Source of the DNA: Brevibacterium casei CIP 102111 | Lineage (GTDB): Bacteria; Actinomycetota; Actinomycetes; Actinomycetales; Brevibacteriaceae | Direction: 5' to 3' | Length of the DNA stretch: 64,000 nt | NCBI RefSeq assembly: GCF_900169275.1 | Contig: NZ_FXZC01000002.1 | Span: 310,001 to 374,000 of the forward strand | Shown here: piece after piece, positions 54,671 to 61,133 of the stretch | Layout of the letters: every line of letters starts with the position of its first letter | Position numbering within the stretch: position 1 is the first letter of the stretch | The notes under the pieces: generated by a model | The model's database searches: none | The model's input: only the letters and a program-made list of their open reading frames with translations | Told to the model about the DNA's origin: nothing | Translations under genes and position numbers: made by a program

Positions 54671-55135
54671 CTACGCGCCCGCGTATCCGTGCTGGCGCCA
54701 TGCCTCGTAGATCGCGATCGACGCCGAGTTCGCGAGGTTGAGCGAGCGGCGGCCAGGCAGCATCGGGATCCGCACCCGCAGGTCGACATGGTCGTCGTCG
54801 ACGACCTCGGCGGGCAGACCCGTCGACTCCTGCCCGAAGAGGAGGACATCCCCGTCCTCGTAGGCAACCTCGGCGAAGGAGTCGGTCGTGTGCGTCGTGA
54901 ACGCGATGACCCGACGTTGACCCAGGGTCTGCCACAGGTGATCGAGGTCCGGGTGGACGGTGACGTGGGCGAGGTCGTGGTAGTCGAGTCCGGCGCGACG
55001 CAGCTTCGCGTCCGTGAGGTCGAAGCCGAGGGGTTCGACGACGTGGAGGTGCGCGCCGGTGACGGCGGCGAGCCGGATCGCGTTGCCGGTGTTGCCGGGG
55101 ATCTCCGGGGTGTGGAAGACGATGTCGATGCTCAT
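54671..55135 (-). CDS. trmL: tRNA 2'-O-methyltransferase TrmL
   Basis: A minimal SPOUT methyltransferase of 154 residues that in E. coli modifies the wobble base ribose of tRNA-Leu. The motifs are FHTPEIPGNTGNAIRLAA near 7 (Asn and Arg), LLFGQESTGLPAEV near 98, and IPMLPGRRSLNLANSASIAI near 124 (Ser-Leu-Asn). Length equals the family's. It stands between two minus-strand genes, upstream of pdxK by 35 bases, and may share a transcript with it. Confidence 0.93.
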   Translation of the reverse strand: MSIDIVFHTPEIPGNTGNAIRLAAVTGAHLHVVEPLGFDLTDAKLRRAGLDYHDLAHVTVHPDLDHLWQTLGQRRVIAFTTHTTDSFAEVAYEDGDVLLFGQESTGLPAEVVDDDHVDLRVRIPMLPGRRSLNLANSASIAIYEAWRQHGYAGA

Positions 55136-55182
55136 ATGTCGACCATCATCTCATCCGTTCGGGTCGACTCCGTCCTCGTGTG

Positions 55183-55869
55183 TCAGTAGTGATCCTCGCC
55201 GAGGCGGTCGCTCGTCTCAAGGCGCACGAGCACGTACCCCTGCGGGGTCGATTCCGGGTAGCGGCCGGCTGTGTCGGGTTCGCGCTCCATCCGGGTGACG
55301 AGTGAGAACCCGTGGGCGGTGAGGACAGCGACGACGTCGTCGATGCTGCGGCGGTGGAAGTCGAGGTCGACGTCGTAGCCGGCGAGGTCGGAGAAGTGGT
55401 CGACCGAGTCGCCGAGCTGGAACGCCAGCTGGAAGTACCCGCCGGGGCGCAGGACCCGCGCCGCCTCGGCGATGACCCGGTCGAGACGGTCATCGGGGAT
55501 GTGGATGAGTGAATACCACGCGAGTGCTCCGGAGAAGCTGTTCTCCGGGTAGGGCAGGCACGTCATCGATCCGGTGGTGAAGCTGAGGTCGGAGTAGAGC
55601 TGGGAGGCTTGGGCGATCATCTCCGGGGAGAGGTCGAGCCCGGTCGCGTCGAGGCCGAGGCCGGTGAGGAAGGCCGTGATCCGGCCGGGGCCGCACCCGA
55701 GGTCGATCGCCTCGGTGTGTCCGGTGGCGAGGACGAGCTCGGCGAAGGCGCCGAGGACGGCGCGGTCGTGGGGTTTGGCGGTGAGTTCGGCGGAGACCCA
55801 ATCGGTGTAGGCCTGCGCGATCGCATCGTAGGAGTCGCGGGTCGGGGTCTCGTAGTCGGCGGTGCTCAT
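55183..55869 (-). CDS. Class I SAM-dependent methyltransferase
   Basis: A 228-residue methyltransferase: motif I AIDLGCGPGRITAFLTGLGL near 55, TGLDLSPEMIAQA (motif II), and PGGYFQLAFQLGD after motif III. The N-terminus YDAIAQAYTDWVSAEL resembles small-molecule and quinone-type methyltransferases. Substrate unknown. ATG 55869 is supported by TAGGCT on the minus strand 6 nt upstream. The downstream neighbour trmL follows after 47 bases. Confidence 0.85.
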   Translation of the reverse strand: MSTADYETPTRDSYDAIAQAYTDWVSAELTAKPHDRAVLGAFAELVLATGHTEAIDLGCGPGRITAFLTGLGLDATGLDLSPEMIAQASQLYSDLSFTTGSMTCLPYPENSFSGALAWYSLIHIPDDRLDRVIAEAARVLRPGGYFQLAFQLGDSVDHFSDLAGYDVDLDFHRRSIDDVVAVLTAHGFSLVTRMEREPDTAGRYPESTPQGYVLVRLETSDRLGEDHY

Positions 55870-55875
55870 GGGATG

Positions 55876-55881
55876 AGCCTA
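55876..55881 (-). promoter_or_regulatory. -10 box of the 55869 methyltransferase (predicted leaderless)
   Basis: TAGGCT on the minus strand ends 6 nt before ATG 55869, overlapping the 3' end of the merR-type gene. Confidence 0.5.
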
Positions 55882-56307
55882 GACGGTGCCCGGCTCTCTG
55901 TCCCACGATCCGGCCGAAGAACCGTCGGCAACATGCGCGGCGTAGACGTTCGTCTTCCACTCAATGACCTCTCGGCACTCCTCGAGCGCGCGGATCTGAG
56001 CGTCGACTCGTTCGCGGTGGTCGTTGAGGATCCGGAGACGGTCGTGTTCGTTGCCCGGTCCCTGGCGGACCAGGGAGGCGAAGCGCTGGAGTTCGGTCAG
56101 TGGCATGCCGGATTCGCGGAGGCGGACACAGACCTGCAGCCATTCGAGGTCGGCAGCGGTGTAGATGCGTCGACCGCTCGGCGACCTGTCGACGGGGGCG
56201 ATGAGAAGATCCATCCGCTCGTAGTACCGCAGGGCGTGCACACTCATTCCCGTTTGCTCGGCCACGTCGCCGATCGTGTACGTCGTCGCTTCGCCGTGGT
56301 CACTCAT
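55879..56307 (-). CDS. MerR-family transcription regulator
   Basis: A 142-residue regulator with the MerR winged helix (YTIGDVAEQTGMSVHALRYY, about 10-29, then the wing GRRIYTAADLEWLQVCVRLR) and a C-terminal coiled-coil helix (LRILNDHRERVDAQIRALEE). There are no cysteine ligands for metal and no effector domain, so it belongs to the small-ligand or redox group. Start 56307 has GGGAG upstream. It is divergent from an SDR gene whose promoter has the 19-bp MerR spacer, so that is the likely target. Confidence 0.9.
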   Translation of the reverse strand: MSDHGEATTYTIGDVAEQTGMSVHALRYYERMDLLIAPVDRSPSGRRIYTAADLEWLQVCVRLRESGMPLTELQRFASLVRQGPGNEHDRLRILNDHRERVDAQIRALEECREVIEWKTNVYAAHVADGSSAGSWDREPGTV

Positions 56308-56324
56308 CGTCGTGCTCCCATCCC

Positions 56325-56355
56325 TTGACTTCGAGTTCACTCTAGCTCGTAGTGT
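56325..56355 (+). promoter_or_regulatory. MerR-type promoter with 19-bp spacer driving the SDR gene
   Basis: TTGACT (-35, 56325-56330) and TAGTGT (-10, 56350-56355) are separated by 19 bp, the over-long spacing that MerR proteins correct by twisting DNA. The spacer holds inverted arms CGAG-N10-CTCG (56332-56349). The -10 ends 6 nt before ATG 56362, so the mRNA is probably leaderless. Confidence 0.75.
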
Positions 56356-56361
56356 CGTGGC

Positions 56362-57342
56362 ATGACTCACAGTGAACAGACTCCGATCGGAGTGGAATTC
56401 GGCGCCTCCTCCACCGCCGACGAGGTGCTTGACGGTATCGATATGGGCGGAACGACTGCGGTGGTCACCGGTGGCTATTCCGGTCTCGGTTTGGAGACGA
56501 CACGGTCGCTGGCCAGGGCGGGCGCCCGCGTGATCGTCCCTGCACGGCGTATGGACGCAGCCCTATCGGCTGTCGGCGCTCTGAGTGGTGTGACGGTGAT
56601 CCCCATGGACCTGGCCGACCTCGACAGCGTCCGGAGCGCCGCCGAACGGGTGGCCGCCGAGACCGAGCGGCTGGAGCTGCTCATCACGGCAGCCGGAGTG
56701 ATGGCGTCGCCGGAACGACGGGTGGGCCCGGGCTGGGAAAGCCAGTTCGCGATCAACCACCTGGGGCATTTCGCGCTCATCAACCGTCTCTTTCCCCTTC
56801 TGGCAGACGCCGATGACGCGCGCGTCGTCACCTATTCCTCGGTCGGCCATCACCTCTCTGACATCCGGTGGGACGACATGTACTTTGGGACCGGCTACGA
56901 CAAGTGGCTCGCCTACGGTCAGGCGAAGACCGCGAACGTGCTCACCGCCGTCCACCTCGATGCTCTCGGTCGCACGAGTGGTGTCCGGGCGTTCTCCCTG
57001 CATCCGGGTTCGATCATCACCGGCCTGCAGAGGGACATGACGCGTGCTGAGCAGGTCGAACGCGGATGGATCGATGAGAACGGCACGGTCATCGGCGCGG
57101 GATTCAAATCTGCCGCGCAAGGAGCTGCAACCGGGTTGTGGGCGGCGACGTCACCCGCGCTCGAGGGCCGTGGAGGGCTCTACTGCGAAGACTGCGATGT
57201 CGCGCCTGTGGCTGCCCCCGGCTCGCCGATCGAGGACGGCGGAGTGCGCGAGTACGCACTCGATGCTCACGCCGCGGAACGTCTGTGGCGTGAGTCGGCG
57301 AGACTGACCGGAGTCGATGCTTTCGGCACCGGTGCGCGCTGA
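56362..57342 (+). CDS. Short-chain dehydrogenase/reductase, MerR-controlled
   Basis: A 326-residue SDR: cofactor motif VVTGGYSGLGLETTRSLARA near 33, NAG-like ITAAGVM, Ser in TYSSVGHH near 157, and YGQAKTANV (Tyr-x3-Lys) near 192. Size and motifs fit retinol-dehydrogenase/WWOX-like oxidoreductases. The substrate is unknown; MerR/SDR pairs often respond to reactive aldehydes or quinones. The base composition is slightly less GC-biased than in neighbours. Transcribed from the promoter at 56325-56355. Confidence 0.9.
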   Translation: MTHSEQTPIGVEFGASSTADEVLDGIDMGGTTAVVTGGYSGLGLETTRSLARAGARVIVPARRMDAALSAVGALSGVTVIPMDLADLDSVRSAAERVAAETERLELLITAAGVMASPERRVGPGWESQFAINHLGHFALINRLFPLLADADDARVVTYSSVGHHLSDIRWDDMYFGTGYDKWLAYGQAKTANVLTAVHLDALGRTSGVRAFSLHPGSIITGLQRDMTRAEQVERGWIDENGTVIGAGFKSAAQGAATGLWAATSPALEGRGGLYCEDCDVAPVAAPGSPIEDGGVREYALDAHAAERLWRESARLTGVDAFGTGAR

Positions 57343-57354
57343 ACGCGTCTTGAC

Positions 57355-57393
57355 GGGGACGTCAGATCCCCTGATGCGTCCCCGCGGGGACGC
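57355..57393. repeat. Palindrome copy with extra half-site after the SDR gene
   Basis: The perfect copy is at 57377-57392 (18-bp form 57376-57393). An additional GGGGACG at 57355-57361 can pair with CGTCCCC at 57377-57383, with TCAG/CTGA inside, forming a second hairpin. The two structures exclude each other and may act as a terminator. Confidence 0.75.
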
Positions 57394-57483
57394 GTCGTGA
57401 TGTGTGGGACCGGGCGAGCGCCTCGGCGAGATCGATAGGATGGTTCGAGGACATCCGCCGAGGTGAAGGGACCCAACCGTCAC

Positions 57484-58413
57484 ATGCGCACCGAACAGCA
57501 GGCACTCAAGGTCTCCCTCGCAGCGATCCTCCTCGTCTCCGTGCTCGGCATCGGGTTCGGTCTCGTCTCGGGGTCGTTCGCGATCCTCTTCGACGGGGTG
57601 TTCTCACTCATGGACGCGGTGATGTCCGTCGTCTCCCTCACCGTCGCAGGCCTCATCTCCCGGTCCGTGGCGAATCGGCTCTCGGTGCGTACCCAGAACG
57701 CGTTCACGATGGGCTTCTGGCACTTCGAGCCGATCGTCCTCCTCGTCAATTCCGTGCTCATGATGGGGGTGGCCGCGTACGCGCTCTTCCAGGCGGTCTC
57801 GGCGCTGCTGAGCGGGGGACGGGAGGTCGACTTCGGCCCCGCCGTCGTCTACGCCGCGGTCGTCGTCGTCATCACCGTGGTCATGGGTGTCCTCGAACAC
57901 CGGGCGAACCGGCGCATCGGCTCGGAGTTCGTCGCCATGGACGTCAAAGGCTGGATCATGGCCGGCGGAGTCACCGGCGCCCTGCTCATCGCCTTCGTCA
58001 TCGGCATGATCATCGACGGCACCGAGGCGGAATGGTTCATGCCCTACGTCGACCCGGCCGTCCTCACCGTCGTCGCCCTCGTCCTCATCCCCGTTCCCTT
58101 CTCGACGCTGCGCAAGGCACTGTCCGAAGTCTCGCTCGTCACCCCTCCAGGACTGCGGAAGGACGCCGAGGCGGTCGCTGAGGACGTCAGTGCCGCCGAA
58201 GGATTCGACGACTACCGGGTCTATGCCGCGGCACAGGGACGGTCCCGAACGGTCGAGATCGTCTTCTACGTGCCCAAGGGCCTGCCGCCGCGGGCACTTG
58301 AGGACTGGGACCGCATCCGCGACACCGTCGAAGGCCGCCTCGGCGGGGACGATCCCCATGCGTGGATCACCGTGTCCTTCACCACGAAGGACGCTCCGGC
58401 CGTTTCGCCGTAA
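57484..58413 (+). CDS. Cation diffusion facilitator-like membrane protein
   Basis: A 309-residue protein with about six membrane segments and a cytoplasmic C-terminal domain (about 215-305), the CDF design. The helix-2 motif reads FDGVFSLMDAV, where classic zinc members have D-x-x-H-x-x-x-D: the His is Phe. The helix-5 motif reads AMDVKGWIMAGG and lacks the His-x3-Asp. So the usual transport site is incomplete and the substrate is doubtful. ATG 57484 is chosen; GTG 57463 is possible. TAGGAT at 57436-57441 may be the -10. Confidence 0.8.
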   Translation: MRTEQQALKVSLAAILLVSVLGIGFGLVSGSFAILFDGVFSLMDAVMSVVSLTVAGLISRSVANRLSVRTQNAFTMGFWHFEPIVLLVNSVLMMGVAAYALFQAVSALLSGGREVDFGPAVVYAAVVVVITVVMGVLEHRANRRIGSEFVAMDVKGWIMAGGVTGALLIAFVIGMIIDGTEAEWFMPYVDPAVLTVVALVLIPVPFSTLRKALSEVSLVTPPGLRKDAEAVAEDVSAAEGFDDYRVYAAAQGRSRTVEIVFYVPKGLPPRALEDWDRIRDTVEGRLGGDDPHAWITVSFTTKDAPAVSP

Positions 58414-58427
58414 GACTGCGGCTGGCG

Positions 58428-58443
58428 CGTCCCTGCGGGGACG
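58428..58443. repeat. Palindrome copy with one mismatch, after the CDF-like gene
   Basis: CGTCCCTGCGGGGACG, one base from the consensus, 14 bases after the stop. A more decayed copy (CGTACCCGCGGGGACT) lies at 58463-58478. Otherwise the 179-base gap to the next gene shows only the likely -10 TACCGT at 58581-58586. Confidence 0.7.
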
Positions 58444-58462
58444 TGCGACCGCGATGCGAAAG

Positions 58463-58478
58463 CGTACCCGCGGGGACT
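58463..58478. repeat. Degenerate palindrome copy
   Basis: CGTACCCGCGGGGACT, two mismatches to the consensus, 19 bases after the previous copy. Confidence 0.45.
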
Positions 58479-58592
58479 CCGCGTCTCCTCACCTGCACAA
58501 ACGAAGATGAATCGAAGAAGTGTCTCCTTCGAGTGCGCTGATCTCTCCGTGATCGGGCTTTCTATGTCAGTGCCGACCTCTACCGTGGATGC

Positions 58593-60434
58593 ATGGTTCG
58601 ACCGCCATGGGGGCGAATGAACCGCAGCGGCCGAGGGGAAGGTGCCGACATGGACGAGGCGATCGGATTGGTTCAGACGGTGTCGACGGCGGAGTCGACA
58701 GCAGCGTCGACGACAGAGCCGAATGCAGGCCGGACGGGGTGGAAGGGAGGCGGGGGAGTCGGTGCGGGGTATCCCGAGGGAGGCCGCGGTCGGAAGCGCA
58801 GTGAACCGTATCAACCCGTAGATTCCGTATCTACCGTATTCGGCGGATCGACGTCGCCGGGCAAGCCCGTCATCAACCCCTTCGATCCGCGACCGGTCGC
58901 CGACGACGCCGATCCCGCGGAGTCCAACGACGGCCTCCATGCGCTCACAGGCAGTGAGATCGTCTCCGACATCCAGGCCAACATCGCCTGCGTCGCCCAC
59001 TGCCAGGCGCGGATCATCGCCCTCATCGACGAGGCCGAGCGCAGAGACCTTTGGGCGCAGTGGGTGGGGGTGAAGAGCCTGCCCGGCTGGGTCATGCACA
59101 TCGCCTCGGTGAGCGCCCACACCGCACGGGAGTATGTCAGGGTGATGTACGCCCTGCGCAGGATGCCGCGCGTCAAGAAGGGTCTGAGCGAGGGAGACCT
59201 CAGCTACTCGAAGGTGCGGGAGGTCTCCCGCCTCGTCGACCGGATCCCCGATGAGGATGCCGCGCGCCTGGCGAAGGTCGGCACCGGCGCGCAGGTCAGC
59301 GTCGTCTCACGCAACTATCGGAAGCTCAGCGCTGCCGAGGAGTCAGGTGAGCTTCCGCGGTGCCTGCCGCAGGACGACGTTCTCATCTGCACGGCCGGCC
59401 CCGGTCGGACCCGCATCGTCATCGACCTTCCCGAAGACGATGCGGCCGAGATCGTCACGATGCTCGCGGCCGCCCGGCGCATCATCGAGCGCAGAGACGC
59501 CGAGGCGCAGCGCCGCGCGGACGAGGCCGCTGATGGCGGCGGTGCGCCCCGGCGTCGCGAGCGGATCCCGCAGACCGCGTGCCTCATGGAGATCGTCCGC
59601 GCTTTCCCGCACGCGCAGCCCTCGGGTGCCGTCGACCTCGATCGGGCGCGCATGCTCGTCCACACCTCCGCCGAGGTGCTCGTCCGCTCCGGTGCCGCCC
59701 TCCTCGCGTCCGAGTCCGACTGTCCTGACAGCGTCCCCGCGGGGACGCCGGATGACGACGACGTCCCCGCGGGGACGTCGGAAGGGTTCGATCCGGATGC
59801 TGACGACCCCGGCCGTGCCGACGAGACGTGTCGGATCGACGGGTTCGGCGGCATCACCGCCGCCACGGCCCAGCGTCTGGCCTGCGAAGCACTTGTCAGC
59901 GGGATCATCAAGGACGAGTCAGGCGATGTGCTCAGGCTCGGCCGATCGAAGCGGCTCGCGAGCAGACGGCAGCGGATGGCGCTGAGCGCGCGCGACGTCG
60001 GCTGCCAGTTCCCCGGCTGCCTCGCCCGGAGAGGCTGCGAGGCCCACCACATCCGGCCGTGGTCGCAGGGCGGGGCGACCGATCTCGACAACCTCATCCT
60101 GCTCTGCCGCTCCCACCACATCGCCGTCCATGAGCACGGCCTGAGGATCGTGCGGACGACAGCCTCGTTCTCGGGAGCGCTCGAAGGGGCGCCGGCGTTC
60201 GCGTTCCTCCTCCCCGACGGGCACCAGCTCTTCGCGTGCGAGGAGGAGGACCCCTTCCACCGGGTCTTCGATACCGCGCGGCTCGGCGAGGTCGTCGAGG
60301 CGGTTGAGAAGGCGACCGAGAATGCCGATCCGAGCACCCTCGGCGGGGGCTACGGTTTTGACCTGGGCAATTGTCTGGCATGGATGTTCGAAGCGGAAGC
60401 GCGACACGCCCGAGCGAACGAAAAGGTCGCCTGA
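58593..60434 (+). CDS. DUF222 / HNH endonuclease-like protein
   Basis: Up to 613 residues. The first 100 are low-complexity; DUF222 covers about 110-330 (CQARIIALIDEAERRDLWAQ, GDLSYSKVREVSRLV). A Pro/Asp-rich linker (about 372-410) contains VPAGT twice. The C-terminal HNH module (CQFPGCLARRGCEAHHIRPW, then NLILLCRSHHIAVHEHG) keeps both Cys pairs and the HH. The family is multi-copy in actinobacteria; its role is unknown. Two starts compete: ATG 58593 with TACCGT 6 nt upstream (leaderless), and ATG 58650 with GGGGAAGG 7 nt upstream. Confidence 0.88.
   Translation: MVRPPWGRMNRSGRGEGADMDEAIGLVQTVSTAESTAASTTEPNAGRTGWKGGGGVGAGYPEGGRGRKRSEPYQPVDSVSTVFGGSTSPGKPVINPFDPRPVADDADPAESNDGLHALTGSEIVSDIQANIACVAHCQARIIALIDEAERRDLWAQWVGVKSLPGWVMHIASVSAHTAREYVRVMYALRRMPRVKKGLSEGDLSYSKVREVSRLVDRIPDEDAARLAKVGTGAQVSVVSRNYRKLSAAEESGELPRCLPQDDVLICTAGPGRTRIVIDLPEDDAAEIVTMLAAARRIIERRDAEAQRRADEAADGGGAPRRRERIPQTACLMEIVRAFPHAQPSGAVDLDRARMLVHTSAEVLVRSGAALLASESDCPDSVPAGTPDDDDVPAGTSEGFDPDADDPGRADETCRIDGFGGITAATAQRLACEALVSGIIKDESGDVLRLGRSKRLASRRQRMALSARDVGCQFPGCLARRGCEAHHIRPWSQGGATDLDNLILLCRSHHIAVHEHGLRIVRTTASFSGALEGAPAFAFLLPDGHQLFACEEEDPFHRVFDTARLGEVVEAVEKATENADPSTLGGGYGFDLGNCLAWMFEAEARHARANEKVA
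59732..59747. repeat. Palindrome copy 1 inside the HNH gene
   Basis: A perfect CGTCCCCGCGGGGACG, read in frame as VPAGT in the linker between DUF222 and HNH. Confidence 0.85.
59762..59777. repeat. Palindrome copy 2 inside the HNH gene
   Basis: A second perfect copy 30 bases after the first and in the same frame (VPAGT again); only a short Asp-rich stretch separates them. Confidence 0.85.
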
Positions 60435-60437
60435 ATC

Positions 60438-60466
60438 TTGCCTATTTCGAACACCAGTTCGATAAT
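60438..60466 (+). promoter_or_regulatory. imuA promoter with LexA (SOS) box in the spacer
   Basis: TTGCCT (-35, 60438-60443) and GATAAT (-10, 60461-60466) are exactly 17 bp apart. Between and overlapping them is TCGAACACCAGTTCGA (60447-60462), a perfect palindrome of the actinobacterial LexA form TCGAAC-N4-GTTCGA. LexA bound here would occlude RNA polymerase. The -10 ends 7 nt before ATG 60474, so the transcript is predicted to be leaderless. Confidence 0.9.
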
Positions 60467-60473
60467 AGATGTC

Positions 60474-61133
60474 ATGTCCGCAGCACCACTCATCGAACAG
60501 CTCAGCCGGGAGATGGGGATCTCCACGGCAACGTCCCTGTTCGACGGCCATCCGCCTCGACCCGTGCATCCTGTGCTCGCGCCGATGTTCCGGCGTGGTG
60601 GCCTGCCGCGTGGAGAGATCGTCTCCTTCACCGGCGGACAGTCGCTGACCTGTGCTCTGGCAGCGATCGCCGCGTCGACCCAGGAGCAGAAGTGGTGCGC
60701 CGGGATCGGCCTCGGTGAGCCCGCAGTGTCCTCGATCGCCGACCTCGGCATCGACCTCGGCCACTTCGTCAACCTTGCGACCCCGCCTCAGGACTGGCTG
60801 CGGGTGGCCTCGATCCTCATCGAGTCCTTCGACATCCTCCTCATCGACCCTGCCTACCTCCCGAGCCCGGGGGAGCGTGCCCGACTGCTCGCGAAGGTGC
60901 GCGAGAGGAAGATGAGCGTCATCAGCCTCAGCCCGCTGTCGGGCAGCACCGAGCAGATCGAGATCACCGGTCTGCGCTGGTCGGGCACCGATCACGGTCG
61001 CGGACGGCTGCGCTCGTGCCTCGTCGAAGCCCGCTCGCAGACCGGCGTCCACCGCTTCCTCCTGCCCGGTCCCGACGGAACCCCCGCCGAGGTGTCGGAG
61101 ACGGAGAGGCCGGTGATCCGCAGTGTCGGCTGA
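60474..61133 (+). CDS. imuA: ImuA-type (RecA-like) mutasome accessory protein
   Basis: A 219-residue RecA-fold protein without a clear Walker A: the P-loop position reads SFTGGQSLTCALA. This fits the actinobacterial ImuA' partner of the ImuB-DnaE2 mutasome, which interacts with ImuB in damage-induced mutagenesis. The motif HPPRPVHPVLAPMFRRGGLP near 25 and LLIDPAYLPSPGERARLL near 122 are visible. ATG 60474 is fixed by the promoter; an in-frame TTG at 60438 would lie inside the -35 box. It overlaps imuB by 11 bases. Confidence 0.88.
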   Translation: MSAAPLIEQLSREMGISTATSLFDGHPPRPVHPVLAPMFRRGGLPRGEIVSFTGGQSLTCALAAIAASTQEQKWCAGIGLGEPAVSSIADLGIDLGHFVNLATPPQDWLRVASILIESFDILLIDPAYLPSPGERARLLAKVRERKMSVISLSPLSGSTEQIEITGLRWSGTDHGRGRLRSCLVEARSQTGVHRFLLPGPDGTPAEVSETERPVIRSVG

